Translations under genes and position numbers: made by a program
From: Thermus brockianus
Lineage (GTDB): Bacteria; Deinococcota; Deinococci; Deinococcales; Thermaceae
NCBI RefSeq assembly: GCF_001880325.1
Contig: NZ_CP016312.1
Span: 310,001 to 374,000 of the forward strand
Length of the DNA stretch: 64,000 nucleotides
Direction: 5' to 3'
Part shown: positions 8,518 through 17,283 of the stretch, one piece after another
Layout of the letters: each line of letters opens with the position of its first letter
How positions within the stretch are numbered: position 1 is the first letter of the stretch
The notes under the pieces: model-generated
Told to the model about the DNA's origin: nothing
What the model saw: only the letters and a program-made list of their open reading frames with translations
Database searches by the model: none

Positions 8518-9825
8518 TTAGGGGAAGCAGACGGAGGCGTAGGCGGAGGAAAAGATGCGGTCGGCCCGCACCAGGCCGAAACCGTAGCCGGTGTCGTGGC
8601 CAGAAGGACCGAGGTCCTCAGCAGCGGCAGCAAGACAAGCATAGACCTGATCTGGAGTGGGCCACGACCCTTTTTGCGCCTTAAAGTGGCTCATATAAAG
8701 GGCCACCACCCCACTCACGACGGGAGCAGCAAAGGAGGTACCGGACCCAGAACCATAGTCATCGTTGGGCAAGGCCGCCACTACCCCCTGCCCCGGCGCC
8801 ACCAGGTCCAGCTCCTGCCCGCAGTTGGAGAAGTACGCCTTTTGCTTAGTATTGTTCACCGCCCCCACGGCAATAACCGAAGGGGAGCCGGCGGGATAAA
8901 AAATCCCGTCCGTTCCGCTATTCCCCACTGCGGCTACCAGAACGACACCCTGCTGCCGCGCACTGGCCAAGGAGTTTTCAAGAGCAGGGTCGGAGATAGG
9001 TCCTCCGACCGAAAGGTTAACCACCCTAGCCCCTAAATCCACTGCCCGGTTCACGGCAGTGGCCAGATAAGCGGTTGTTATTTCCCCGTCTCGGGATCGG
9101 GCTACTTTCAGAGGGAGAACTCTCCCCTGCCAGGTCACCCCGGCCATTCCCAGAGCGTTGCCGGTAACCGCTCCTAGAACCGAGGCCACGGCTAGACCAT
9201 GCCCTCTACCCTTGGGGGTATCATCCGTGGGGTCGGCGTCCCCATCAGCAACGTCAAGCTGAGCACTGGGAAGGTACCACCTCCCGGCCATGTCCACGTG
9301 GGCAAGGTAGCCAGTATCTATGATAGCCATGCTAAGCATCTGGTCGCCTACGGTACGGGCCCATGCAGTCTCCAAGCCCACGAGACCATTGAGCTGCCCG
9401 CTTTGTTTAGGAATGTAAAGGGGATCGTTGGGGAAGGCCAGGGGATAATACAGATAGTTGGGCTGCACCCACCTGGCCCCTGCTTGCAAAAGAGCCTGCG
9501 CTTGGCGCTTCTCCGAGCCGGGCAATACCCTAAGATGCACGAAGCCTCCAGGAAGGATGCCCATGACCTCCGCATTCCCCAGCCGGGCTACCAACCCCTG
9601 GGGGGTCAGCCCCTGGGAAAGCACCAGTAGCTCCCCTGGAACGTGAGGATAAAAAAAGTCCCCGTATCCCTGGGGAAGAGCCTTTTCGGAAAAGCCGCCC
9701 TGCGCGGTGAGGCCAGTTGGTCGTGGCGAGCAGGTTGCAGGAGGAGGTGAAGGAGGGGGCTGGGAGCAAGAAACCGCAGCCAGAAGCAAGACCAAGAAGA
9801 ACCCCAAAAACCCCAAGCGCTTCAT
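8518..9825 (-). CDS. Subtilisin-family serine protease, predicted lipoprotein
   Basis: A 435-residue exported S8 peptidase. The signal peptide ends in a lipobox-like AVSC with C20. A propeptide-like region (about 55-130) precedes the catalytic domain with AIIDTGY (D170), GRGHG (H209), AVGNSG (oxyanion N302) and GSGTSFAAP (S364), so the triad is complete. The ATG at 9825 is preferred over GTG 9834 because that GTG lies in the -10 box TATAGT (9833-9838), seven bases upstream of the ATG. The gene is less G+C-rich than its neighbours, which suggests recent acquisition. It probably degrades extracellular protein. Confidence 0.9.
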   Translation of the reverse strand: MKRLGFLGFFLVLLLAAVSCSQPPPSPPPATCSPRPTGLTAQGGFSEKALPQGYGDFFYPHVPGELLVLSQGLTPQGLVARLGNAEVMGILPGGFVHLRVLPGSEKRQAQALLQAGARWVQPNYLYYPLAFPNDPLYIPKQSGQLNGLVGLETAWARTVGDQMLSMAIIDTGYLAHVDMAGRWYLPSAQLDVADGDADPTDDTPKGRGHGLAVASVLGAVTGNALGMAGVTWQGRVLPLKVARSRDGEITTAYLATAVNRAVDLGARVVNLSVGGPISDPALENSLASARQQGVVLVAAVGNSGTDGIFYPAGSPSVIAVGAVNNTKQKAYFSNCGQELDLVAPGQGVVAALPNDDYGSGSGTSFAAPVVSGVVALYMSHFKAQKGSWPTPDQVYACLAAAAEDLGPSGHDTGYGFGLVRADRIFSSAYASVCFP

Positions 9826-9832
9826 GGGGTCC

Positions 9833-9838
9833 ACTATA
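9833..9838 (-). promoter_or_regulatory. -10 box of the subtilase leaderless promoter
   Basis: Minus-strand TATAGT, seven bases before the ATG at 9825. No Shine-Dalgarno sequence is present between them. Confidence 0.55.
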
Positions 9839-9860
9839 CCCCTCCCCCAGAGGGGCCACC

Positions 9861-10658
9861 TTAAGCCTGGGCTAAGGTTTGGGCCACCCGCCCGGCCAGC
9901 TTTTCCAGGAAGCCGAAGAACATGGGCCCGTAGTGGGCCAACTCGTCCCCATCCGTGGCCACCACGGGGAGGTCCCAGCCCCGCTCCCGGGCCAGGGCCT
10001 GGGCCTTCTCCAGGGGGTTTTTGCCCCAGGGCTTGGGCTCGTAGAGGAAGAGGTCCGGCTTGCGGCGGGCCACCTCGGAGAGGTCGGGGACGAAGTAGGC
10101 CTGGGGCACGTCCAGGAAGATGGGCCTCAGGCCCAGGTGCAAGAGGGCCTGGGCGATGTAGCTTCCCCGCCCCACGGTGATGGGCCCCCCCAGGTCCATC
10201 TCAAAGTAGACCCTAAGGGCAAAGCGTCCCTTGAGGGCGGCGTAGCGCCCGGCAAGCTGATGGGCCAGCTCTGAGGCCCGCTCCTCCAGGTCCAGGAGGT
10301 GGCCCAGGGTGGAGAGGTTCTCCAGGATGCCGTAGGGACTGGTGGGCAGGGGCACGGCGAAGACGGGGAAGCCCGCCTCCTTAAGCCTTAACGCCTGCTC
10401 CCGCTGTACCCCGGTGGAGAGGAGGACCAAATCCGGCTCCAGGCTCCTGAGGAGTTCCGTACGGGTCTTGGTGTAGGAGGCCACCACCGGCAGGGAGAGC
10501 ACCTGGGCCGGGCGGTGGCAGAAGGCGCTCCGGCCCACCAGCCGCTCCCCCAGCCCCAGGGCGAAGAGGGCGTCGGTGAGGTTGGGAGCCAGGCTGACGA
10601 TGCGCAAAAAGCGGTCGGGGAGCTCCAGGGGCCCCAGAAGCTCGTGGAAGAGCCTCAT
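9861..10658 (-). CDS. BtuF-like periplasmic-binding-fold protein
   Basis: A 265-residue protein of the helical-backbone metal-receptor type (BtuF/FhuD fold). It opens with [26 protein letters not shown], continues with [14 protein letters not shown] and ends with [18 protein letters not shown]. No signal peptide or lipobox is visible, so it may be cytoplasmic or its exported start has been lost. No permease or ATPase lies beside it. It overlaps the hisD stop by four bases (ATGA), so it is translated downstream of hisD. The ligand (cobalamin or iron-siderophore) cannot be assigned. Confidence 0.75.
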   Translation of the reverse strand: MRLFHELLGPLELPDRFLRIVSLAPNLTDALFALGLGERLVGRSAFCHRPAQVLSLPVVASYTKTRTELLRSLEPDLVLLSTGVQREQALRLKEAGFPVFAVPLPTSPYGILENLSTLGHLLDLEERASELAHQLAGRYAALKGRFALRVYFEMDLGGPITVGRGSYIAQALLHLGLRPIFLDVPQAYFVPDLSEVARRKPDLFLYEPKPWGKNPLEKAQALARERGWDLPVVATDGDELAHYGPMFFGFLEKLAGRVAQTLAQA

Positions 10659-11892
10659 GACCGCAGGTCCAAGGCGCGGGCGTGGGCCTCGAGGCCCTCC
10701 GCCCGGGCCAGGAGGGCCCCCTTGCGGGAAAGCTCCCTCACCGCCCCTTCCGCCAGGCCCATGACGGGAATGACCTTGAGGAAGTCCCGGAGGGCAAGCC
10801 CCCCCTGGAAGCGGGCCGTGCCCGAGGTGGGCATCACGTGGCTGGGCCCGGCGATGTAGTCCCCCAGGGCCTCGGGGCTACCCTCCCCCAGGAAGACCCC
10901 ACCGGCGTTCTGCACCCGGCCCAGCCAGGGAAGGGGGTCGGCCAGGGCCAGGCAGAGGTGCTCGGGGGCGTAGAGGTTGGCCAGGGCGAAGGCCTCCTCC
11001 AGGTCCTGGGTCTGCACCAGCCCACCCCGCTCCAGGGCCTTCCGGGCAATCTCCCCCCGGGGAGGTCCTGGAGCTGGCGGAAGAGCTCCGCCTCCACCTT
11101 CTCCAAAAGGGCCCGGTCCGGGGAGAGGAGCCAGGGCTCGGAGTCCGGGCCGTGCTCCGCCTGGGCCAGGAGGTCAGCGGCCAAGAGCCTGGGGGAGGCG
11201 GAGCCGTCGGCCACGATCAGGGTCTCCGTGGGGCCGGCCAGGCCGTCTATGCCCACGGCACCGAAGACCTGGCGCTTGGCGGCCACCACGTAGGCGTTCC
11301 CCGGCCCCACGATCTTGTCCACCCGGGGAACCCGGCGGGTGCCGTAGGCCAAGGCGGCGATGGCCTGGGCCCCGCCCATGGCGAAGAGGCGGTCAGCTCC
11401 CGCCACCCAGGCGGCGGCCAGGACCCCGGGGTGGACCCGGGGGGGGCTGGCCACCACCACCTCCCCCACCCCGGCCACCTTGGCAGGCACCACGCTCATG
11501 AGGAGGCTGGAAAGGAGGGGGGCGCTTCCCCCGGGCACATAGACCCCCACCCGCTCCAAGGGGCGCACCAGCTGGCCCAGGACCCCCCCCCTCTCCGCCC
11601 GCAGAAACCCGCCCCGGGCTTCCTCCCGGTAGAAGGCCTCAATGCGCTCCTTGGCGGTCTCCAGGGCATCCCGCAGGCCCTCGTCCAGGTCCTCGTAGGC
11701 CTCCCGCCAGGCCCGCTTGGGAATCTCCTCCACGGGGTGGCCGTCCAGGTCCAGGCTCAGGCGGTCCAGGGCCTCGTCCCCCTCCTCCCGCACCGCCTGG
11801 AGGATGCCCCGGACAATCTCCTCCACCTTGGGGTCAAAGGAAAGCCCCCGGCGGGCGAAGCGCTCCCTCACCTCCTCCGCGCGGTAGATCAT
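10655..11892 (-). pseudogene. hisD: Histidinol dehydrogenase, interrupted by a one-base frameshift
   Basis: HisD oxidises L-histidinol to L-histidine in two NAD-dependent steps. From the ATG at 11892 (six bases after TATAGT) the frame encodes the family hallmarks [36 protein letters not shown] and AEHGPDSE. It then shifts near the C4G6 run at 11053-11062. The remainder ([34 protein letters not shown]) continues in another frame to 10655. Inserting one C gives an uninterrupted protein of about 412 residues with all conserved parts, so this is a recent lesion or a sequencing error. No other his gene is nearby except the tRNA synthetase hisS. Confidence 0.85.
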
Positions 11893-11904
11893 GCCTCCAC
11901 TATA
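11893..11904 (-). promoter_or_regulatory. -10 box and short leader of hisD
   Basis: Minus-strand TATAGT (11899-11904) is followed by GGAGGC and the ATG. The six-base segment can serve as a Shine-Dalgarno if transcription starts upstream, or the mRNA may be leaderless. Confidence 0.5.
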
Positions 11905-12496
11905 CCCAGCGGCGCCGCCTCCGGGGCTCCTCCACGCCCTCCAGCACCGCCTCAAACACGTGGTCCCCCACCTGCTGGGCCATCCGCACGGGCAAGCCTT
12001 CCTCCAGCTGCACCAGGCTCAGGCCCGGGCGCAGGCGAAAGTGCTGGCGAAGCCGTCCCTCCGCCTCGAGGTCCGCCAGGCGCTCCACATACGCCCTGCC
12101 CCCCGGCATGGGGAAGCGGGCCACCTCCCCGGGCAGAAGGGAGAGCCGGGGAAGGTAAAGGACCAGGGAAAGGGGGTCGTGGTACGGGGTGAGGTAAGGC
12201 AGGGCCAGGCTTTCCTTGCCCTGGCTCACCAGGACTACCCCCTCCTCCTCCAGGCGCTCCACGGTGAAGACCCTGGCCTCCCGCGCCTCCACCCGTTCGG
12301 CGAAGTAGCGGGAAAAGCCCTCGGGGTCCGTTTCCGTCTGCCAGCGAAGCCGGACCTTGGGGAGGGGAAGGAGAAGCTCGGCCGTCAGGGTGGCCCGCAC
12401 CCCCTCATCCGCCGGGCGCACCTCTAAGCGCCCTTCCCCAGCGGGCTCCCCGGCGAAGAAATAGCGGTAGCGGTAAAGGGCGGGGCGCTCGGTCAT
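11900..12496 (-). CDS. Conserved hypothetical protein, DUF3108-like
   Basis: A 198-residue protein starting [22 protein letters not shown] at the ATG 12496; the longer frame to 12607 runs inside the upstream gene. The alternation of beta strands and the block [20 protein letters not shown] resemble the DUF3108 beta-rich family. Here there is no signal peptide, which is unusual for that group. It begins five bases after the stop of the upstream pseudokinase gene, so the pair is probably one operon. Its own stop lies within the -10 box of hisD. Confidence 0.65.
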   Translation of the reverse strand: MTERPALYRYRYFFAGEPAGEGRLEVRPADEGVRATLTAELLLPLPKVRLRWQTETDPEGFSRYFAERVEAREARVFTVERLEEEGVVLVSQGKESLALPYLTPYHDPLSLVLYLPRLSLLPGEVARFPMPGGRAYVERLADLEAEGRLRQHFRLRPGLSLVQLEEGLPVRMAQQVGDHVFEAVLEGVEEPRRRRRWV

Positions 12497-12500
12497 GGCC

Positions 12501-13565
12501 TTAGCGTACCTTGATGGTGAGGGGCGGGCCAGGCACCTCCAGGAGGTAGTCCACGGGGTCCCGGCCCGGGACCCGGATGCGCAGGCGGTAGACGCCCTTC
12601 TGGTCAAACTCCACCCGGCCCGGCGCCGTCAGGAGGAGCTGGCCTGTGGGCAGGCGGGACCCTGGGGGGGCCTCGAGGAGGAAGACCTCCGCCTTTTCCG
12701 TGGGGGGCTCGGTGCGGAACTCCATCACGTAAGCCCCTTCCCCGCTCCCCCGGGGGCGGAGGAGGAGCACCCCCCCAAGAAGACCCAAGGCCCCGAGCAC
12801 GAGGAGGAGAATTCCCCTACGAGCAAGGGAGGCAGGCTTAGGCTCCACCACGGGGAAGGAGGGAAGGTCCGGCTCTTCTATGCGAATGACCTTAGGGCGG
12901 CTTGGGGAGGGCTCTTGCGGGCTTTCTCCCGTCCCGTTGGCCCCTAATGCCCCCTCCCCCTCTTCCCCTTGGGGCTCCACGGGAAGGCGCTTGCGGCCCG
13001 GGGTGTCCGGCTCAGGTGGGGGCGCGGGGGGTGGGGTGGGCCCCGCCTCTTCCCAAAGGGCCTCCAGCCCCGCCTCCTTGCGCTCAAGCCGCTCCAGGGT
13101 TTCCCTTAGGGGAAACTCGGGGTAGCGCTCGCCCAAAAGGGCCCGGGCCAGGGCCACCAAGGCCCCTTCCGGCTCCCCCACCAAGGCCTCCATGCCCGCC
13201 CCCGCTAGCCAGATGCGCTTGCCCTTCACCAAGAAGAGCTCCGGGGGTGGGGCAAGCGTCACCCCCCTTTCCTTCAGGGTGCGGAGGAGGGCCGCCACCT
13301 CCTTAAGCCAGTGGGCCGCCCGCTCCGGGTCCGCTACCCCCAGGTACTGGGCGAGGGGCACCGCCCCCAGGGGCCATTCCAGAACCCAGGCCTCAGGAAG
13401 AACCTGCAAAACAGGCAGAAAACCCTCTCCCTCCACGGGCTTGCCTTGCGCCCCTTGGATGACCATCACCGGCATGCCGGTGCGGGTATCTTGGCCCTCG
13501 TAAACGGTAATGGCGCCAATACGGGCGAGAATCCGCCTTAGCCAATATGCGCCCAAAACCTCCAT
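12501..13565 (-). CDS. Membrane pseudokinase-like protein with extracytoplasmic beta domain
   Basis: A 354-residue protein. Residues 1-180 resemble a degenerate kinase fold (VYEGQDTRTGMPVMVI and VLEWPLGAVPLAQYL correspond to N-lobe and hinge features), but no HxD or DFG motif is visible. A Pro/Glu-rich linker (about 190-255) leads to one transmembrane helix (RGILLLVLGALGLLGGVLLL) and a C-terminal beta-sandwich of about 90 residues. The ATG at 13565 lies seven bases after TATACT; the longer frame to 13673 is rejected. A signalling or scaffold role at the membrane is inference. Confidence 0.7.
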   Translation of the reverse strand: MEVLGAYWLRRILARIGAITVYEGQDTRTGMPVMVIQGAQGKPVEGEGFLPVLQVLPEAWVLEWPLGAVPLAQYLGVADPERAAHWLKEVAALLRTLKERGVTLAPPPELFLVKGKRIWLAGAGMEALVGEPEGALVALARALLGERYPEFPLRETLERLERKEAGLEALWEEAGPTPPPAPPPEPDTPGRKRLPVEPQGEEGEGALGANGTGESPQEPSPSRPKVIRIEEPDLPSFPVVEPKPASLARRGILLLVLGALGLLGGVLLLRPRGSGEGAYVMEFRTEPPTEKAEVFLLEAPPGSRLPTGQLLLTAPGRVEFDQKGVYRLRIRVPGRDPVDYLLEVPGPPLTIKVR

Positions 13566-13572
13566 CCCCCCA

Positions 13573-13606
13573 AGTATACGCACCCCCCCATGAGGAGGCT
13601 TATAAT
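13573..13606. promoter_or_regulatory. Divergent -10 boxes of the pseudokinase gene and the 13648 gene
   Basis: Minus-strand TATACT (13573-13578) serves the gene starting at 13565. Plus-strand TATAAT (13601-13606) serves the gene at 13648, which has an ordinary leader with AAAGGAG. No strong -35 box is evident for either. Confidence 0.55.
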
Positions 13607-13647
13607 CTGCGAAAGAAGGTCGGGCCTTTGGCCGGAAAGGAGCGGGG

Positions 13648-14016
13648 ATGGAGTTCAAGATCACGCTGACCACGGAGGAAATCGTTCGGGGCTTGAAGCA
13701 CTACCGCCGCATCGCCAAGCAGGATGTCCTCCGGGCGCCGGAAACGCCCAACCCGGAGGTCTTCCGCCGCCACGCCGAGGCGCGCCGCGAGGTCTACGCC
13801 AAGCTGGCGGAGGTGGCGGAGGCCGAAGGGCCGGAGGCCGTGGTCCAGTACGCCCTGGAACTCTACAAATCCCTGCCCTTCGTCACCGGTACCCCGGAGG
13901 ACGCCTACCCGGAAATCAAGGGCCAGGAAAACGCCCTGGAAAACTTCTTCCTCATGATCGGCCTGGACCCCAAAATCCGCCGGGAAGCCCGCAAGGCCCG
14001 TAAGTCCCTGCAATGA
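13648..14016 (+). CDS. Conserved hypothetical helical protein (122 aa)
   Basis: A soluble, mostly helical, charged protein beginning [20 protein letters not shown] recognise no domain, cysteine cluster or membrane segment. It has a clear ribosome-binding site (AAAGGAG) and a TATAAT promoter upstream. Its stop overlaps the ATG of the uracil-DNA glycosylase gene (ATGA at 14013-14016), so the two are translationally coupled. A DNA-repair link is only suggested by that context. Confidence 0.75.
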   Translation: MEFKITLTTEEIVRGLKHYRRIAKQDVLRAPETPNPEVFRRHAEARREVYAKLAEVAEAEGPEAVVQYALELYKSLPFVTGTPEDAYPEIKGQENALENFFLMIGLDPKIRREARKARKSLQ

Positions 14017-14630
14017 CCCTGGAACTCCTTAGGGCCCAGGCCCAAGCCTGCACCGCCTGCCGCCTGGCGGAGGGCCGCACCCAGGTGGTCTTCGGCGAGG
14101 GGAACCCCGACGCCCAGCTCATGATTGTGGGGGAAGGCCCGGGGGAGGAGGAGGACAAGACGGGCCGCCCCTTCGTGGGCAAGGCGGGGCAGCTTCTGAA
14201 CCGCATCCTCGAGGCCGCCGGCATCCGCCGGGAGGACATCTACATCACCAACATCGTCAAGTGCCGCCCCCCGGGAAACCGCGCCCCCCTCCCCGACGAG
14301 GCCAAGATCTGCACGGATAAGTGGCTTTTAAAGCAGATTGAGCTCGTTGCCCCCCAGATCATCGTCCCCCTGGGGGCGGTGGCGGCGGAGTTTTTCCTGG
14401 GGGAAAAGGTGTCCATCACCAAGGTGCGCGGCCAGTGGTACTCGTGGCACGGCATCCGGGTCTTCCCCATGTTCCACCCCGCCTACCTCCTTAGGAACCC
14501 AAGCCGCGCTCCCGGAAGCCCCAAGCACCTCACCTGGCTGGACATCCAGGAGGTGAAGCGGGCCCTGGACGCCCTCCCCCCCAAGGAGCGCCGGCAGATC
14601 AAGGCGGTGAGCCAGGAGCCCTTGCTATAG
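14013..14630 (+). CDS. Family 4 uracil-DNA glycosylase
   Basis: A 205-residue iron-sulfur DNA glycosylase that removes uracil arising from cytosine deamination, a major lesion at high temperature. Motif [10 protein letters not shown] (from residue 40) and motif B HPAYLLRN (H155) are intact. Four cysteines at 13, 16, 84 and 100 match the 4Fe-4S ligands of the thermostable family 4 enzymes. The length equals that of the T. thermophilus enzyme as I recall it. It is coupled to the unknown helical protein upstream. The Moco riboswitch region begins immediately after its stop. Confidence 0.95.
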   Translation: MTLELLRAQAQACTACRLAEGRTQVVFGEGNPDAQLMIVGEGPGEEEDKTGRPFVGKAGQLLNRILEAAGIRREDIYITNIVKCRPPGNRAPLPDEAKICTDKWLLKQIELVAPQIIVPLGAVAAEFFLGEKVSITKVRGQWYSWHGIRVFPMFHPAYLLRNPSRAPGSPKHLTWLDIQEVKRALDALPPKERRQIKAVSQEPLL

Positions 14631-14635
14631 AATGT

Positions 14636-14740
14636 TCCCCGCCTCCGAGCCCGGATAGACCCCCTGGGCCTTCCGGGCCGGGCCTTCGGGCCCCGGGGTG
14701 GCGGGGGCAACCCCGTCGCCTGCCGCGGTGGCAAAGGAGG
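14636..14740 (+). promoter_or_regulatory. Molybdenum-cofactor (Moco) riboswitch candidate
   Basis: The 116 bases between the glycosylase and modA are strongly structured. They hold CCTCCGAGCC, a CTGGGCC segment, the hairpin GGCGGGG-CAA-CCCCGTCGCC, TGCCGCGGTGG and AAAGGAGG. This series, ending in the Shine-Dalgarno itself, fits my recollection of the Moco RNA motif, and the downstream genes are molybdate uptake genes. Because AAAGGAGG (14733-14740) belongs to the motif, control would be at translation initiation, with Moco repressing. A possible -10 (TATAGAAT) starts at 14626. Tungsten-cofactor sensing is an alternative. Confidence 0.7.
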
Positions 14741-14746
14741 TTTCCC

Positions 14747-15610
14747 TTGCGCTTTTGGATATGGTTCCTCTTTGGCCTGGTGGGCGCCCTGGCCCAGAGC
14801 GTGCGGGTGGTGGCGGCCAGCGACCTGACCTACGCCCTGGGCGAGCTCGCCCGCACCTTTGAGGCGCGCCATCCGGGCACGAGGGTTTTCCTCACCTTTG
14901 GCTCCTCGGGGAAGCTCTACGCCCAGCTCACCCAGGGCCTCGAGGCGGACCTCTTCTTCTCGGCGGAAAGCCTCTACCCCAAGCTCCTGGAGGAGCGGGG
15001 CCTGGCGGAGCCCGGCACCCGCCGCCCCTACGCCCTAGGCCGCATGGCCCTATGGCTAGACCGGAAACTGGGCCTCGAGGCCAAGCCCGAAGCCCTGAAA
15101 GACCCCAGGATTACCCAGGTCGCCCTGGCCAACCCCGTCCATGCGCCCTACGGCCGGGCCGCCCTCACCCTTTTGGAGCGCTACGGCCTCCTTCGGCGCA
15201 AGGACCTGACCCTGCCCGGCACCGCCAAGCCCTTCCGGGCCCTCACCTGGGAGGAGATCCCTTGGGAACGCCTCACCCAGGGGGTGGAGGCCTACTGGGA
15301 CACCGCTCCCCTGGCCCAGGGCAAACCCCGCTTCCGGTTCGTCTACGGGGAAAACATCGCCCACGCCGCCCAGCTCGCCCTCTCCGCCACGGGGGCGGGG
15401 ATTCTCGCCCTGCCCTTGGTCCTCCACGAAAGCCTTTCCCGCACTGGGGTTTACTGGGTGGCCCCTTGGGGAAGCCACCTGGCCCTGGAGCAGAGCTACG
15501 TGATCCTTAAGGGGCGGGCCAGGCCCGAGGTCTTGGCCTTCTACCGCTTCGTGGGAAGCCCAGAAGGAAAGGCTCTCCTCAAGCGCCACGGCTTCCTTCT
15601 CGGAGAGTAG
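14747..15610 (+). CDS. modA: Molybdate/tungstate ABC transporter substrate-binding protein
   Basis: A 287-residue exported binding protein. The TTG start at 14747 stands six bases behind AAAGGAGG. The signal peptide WIWFLFGLVGALAQS is cleaved near residue 18, followed by VRVVAASDLTYALGELARTFE, the usual ModA N-terminus, and TFGSSGKLYAQLTQGLEADLFFSA, which supplies oxyanion-binding Ser residues. It delivers molybdate (or tungstate) to ModBC. Its stop touches the modB ATG. The candidate Moco riboswitch lies directly upstream. Confidence 0.93.
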   Translation: MRFWIWFLFGLVGALAQSVRVVAASDLTYALGELARTFEARHPGTRVFLTFGSSGKLYAQLTQGLEADLFFSAESLYPKLLEERGLAEPGTRRPYALGRMALWLDRKLGLEAKPEALKDPRITQVALANPVHAPYGRAALTLLERYGLLRRKDLTLPGTAKPFRALTWEEIPWERLTQGVEAYWDTAPLAQGKPRFRFVYGENIAHAAQLALSATGAGILALPLVLHESLSRTGVYWVAPWGSHLALEQSYVILKGRARPEVLAFYRFVGSPEGKALLKRHGFLLGE

Positions 15611-16288
15611 ATGCCCGAACCCGAGTTCTTCACCGCCCTCCGCCTCTCCCTCCTGGTGGCCTCCTTAAGCGCAGGGCTTCTCCTCCTTTTGGGCACCCCC
15701 CTCGCCTGGCTCCTCGCCTTCCGCGACTTCCCGGGAAAAGCCCTTCTGGAAGCGGTCTTCCTCCTCCCCCTCGTCCTGCCCCCCACGGTCCTCGGCTTTT
15801 ACCTCCTTCTCTTCCTGGGGCCGGAGGGGCTTTGGACGAGAATAACCGGGGTTTCCTGGGCCTTCCGCCTCGAGGGGCTTCTCTTCGCCAGCGTCCTCTT
15901 CAGCCTCCCCTTCGCCCTCACCGCCTACCGGGAGGCCTTCTTGAGCCTGGACCGGAACCTCTTGGAGGTGGCCCGCACCCTGGGGGTGCCCCGGGCGAAG
16001 CTCTACGCCCGGGTGGTCTTCCCTTTGGTCTGGCCCGGCCTTCTTTCCGGCACCCTCCTGGCCTTCGCCCACACCTTAGGGGAGTTCGGGGTGGTGCTCA
16101 TGGTAGGGGGGTCCATCCCCGGGAAAACCCAGATGGTGAGCATCTACCTCTACGACCTGGTCCAGGCCCTGCGCTTCGCCGAGGCGGCCAGGGCTTCCCT
16201 TTTCCTCCTCCTCCTCAGCCTCCTCATCCTGGTTTTCGTGCGGCTCCTGGAAAGGAGGTGGCGGGCGTGGAGGTCCACTACCGGATAA
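15611..16288 (+). CDS. modB: Molybdate ABC transporter permease
   Basis: A 225-residue inner-membrane permease with five or six hydrophobic helices. The cytoplasmic EAA loop EVARTLGVPRAKLYARVVFPL contacts ModC. The pattern PLVLPPTVLGFYLLL and TLGEFGVVLMVGGSIPGKTQ is typical of ModB. The start codon immediately follows the modA stop and the last 22 bp overlap modC. It forms the membrane channel of the molybdate importer. Confidence 0.93.
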   Translation: MPEPEFFTALRLSLLVASLSAGLLLLLGTPLAWLLAFRDFPGKALLEAVFLLPLVLPPTVLGFYLLLFLGPEGLWTRITGVSWAFRLEGLLFASVLFSLPFALTAYREAFLSLDRNLLEVARTLGVPRAKLYARVVFPLVWPGLLSGTLLAFAHTLGEFGVVLMVGGSIPGKTQMVSIYLYDLVQALRFAEAARASLFLLLLSLLILVFVRLLERRWRAWRSTTG

Positions 16289-17283
16289 GGCGCCCTATTG
16301 CCCTGGAGGTCCGCTTCCGGATCCAGGGCTTCACCCTGCTCCTTGGGGAAAGCGGCGTGGGCAAGACCACCCTCCTCAAGGCCCTGGCGGGCCTCCTCCC
16401 CGCCGAAGGCACCCCCTACGGGGGCCTTCCCCCGGAGAAGCGGCCCATCGGCTATCTGCCCCAGGACCTGGCCCTTTTCCCCCACATGACGGCCTGGGAA
16501 AACGTGGCCTTTCCCCTCAGGGGGAAAGACGCCAAGGACAAGGCCATGGCCCTCCTGGAGCGGGTGGGGCTTTGGGCGCACGCCCACAAGCGCCCTAGCG
16601 CCCTCTCGGGCGGGCAGAAACAGCGGGTGGCCCTGGCCCGGGCCCTGGCGCGCAACCCCGAGCTCCTCCTCCTGGACGAGCCCACGAGCGCCCTGGACCC
16701 CCTGACCAAGGACCAGGTGGTGGCGGAACTCATCGCCCTCATCCGCCGCGAGGGCCTCCCCGCCCTGGCGGTGAGCCACGACCCCGCCTTGGCGGGGATG
16801 GCGGACTGGCTGGTGGTGCTGGGGCGGAAAGGGGTGCTCCAGGAAGGCCCCCCGGAAAGGGTCATGGCCGCCCCCGGGAGGGTGGAGGTGGCCCGGCTGC
16901 TCGGGTACCAAAACCTCTTCCCGGTCCGGGTGGGGGAAGGAGGGGTGGAGGTGAACGGGGTCTTCCTCCGGCTTCCCCTTCCCCCCTGGGCCAAACCCGG
17001 AGGGAGCGCTTGGCTTGGGGTGCGGGCGGAGGAGGTGATGGTGGTGCGGGAAGACCGCCCGCCCCCCCTGGAGAACGTCCTGGAAGGCGTGCTAGAAGGC
17101 CTCCATCCCCAGGGCCTGGCCTACCGGGGACGCTTTCTCGGGCCCATACCCCTGGTACTCCTCCTCCCTCGGCACGTGCAGGAAAGGCTCCGCCTCCAGC
17201 CCGGCGAGCGGATCCGGGTGGCCCTGAAGCCCCGCTACCTGCACCTGATGCCGGGCGAGGCGGAGGAGGCCCGGGAGGTCTAG
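16267..17283 (+). CDS. modC: Molybdate ABC transporter ATPase
   Basis: A 338-residue cytoplasmic ATPase. Walker A is GESGVGKTT, the signature LSGGQKQRVALARA, Walker B LLLLDEPTSALD, and the switch His is in SHDPALA. The C-terminal third is a TOBE-like domain ending in ALKPRYLHLMPGE. GTG 16267, preceded by GGAGG in the end of modB, is chosen over the long upstream frame. The last 192 bp overlap, tail to tail, a regulator gene on the minus strand. Confidence 0.92.
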   Translation: MEVHYRIRRPIALEVRFRIQGFTLLLGESGVGKTTLLKALAGLLPAEGTPYGGLPPEKRPIGYLPQDLALFPHMTAWENVAFPLRGKDAKDKAMALLERVGLWAHAHKRPSALSGGQKQRVALARALARNPELLLLDEPTSALDPLTKDQVVAELIALIRREGLPALAVSHDPALAGMADWLVVLGRKGVLQEGPPERVMAAPGRVEVARLLGYQNLFPVRVGEGGVEVNGVFLRLPLPPWAKPGGSAWLGVRAEEVMVVREDRPPPLENVLEGVLEGLHPQGLAYRGRFLGPIPLVLLLPRHVQERLRLQPGERIRVALKPRYLHLMPGEAEEAREV

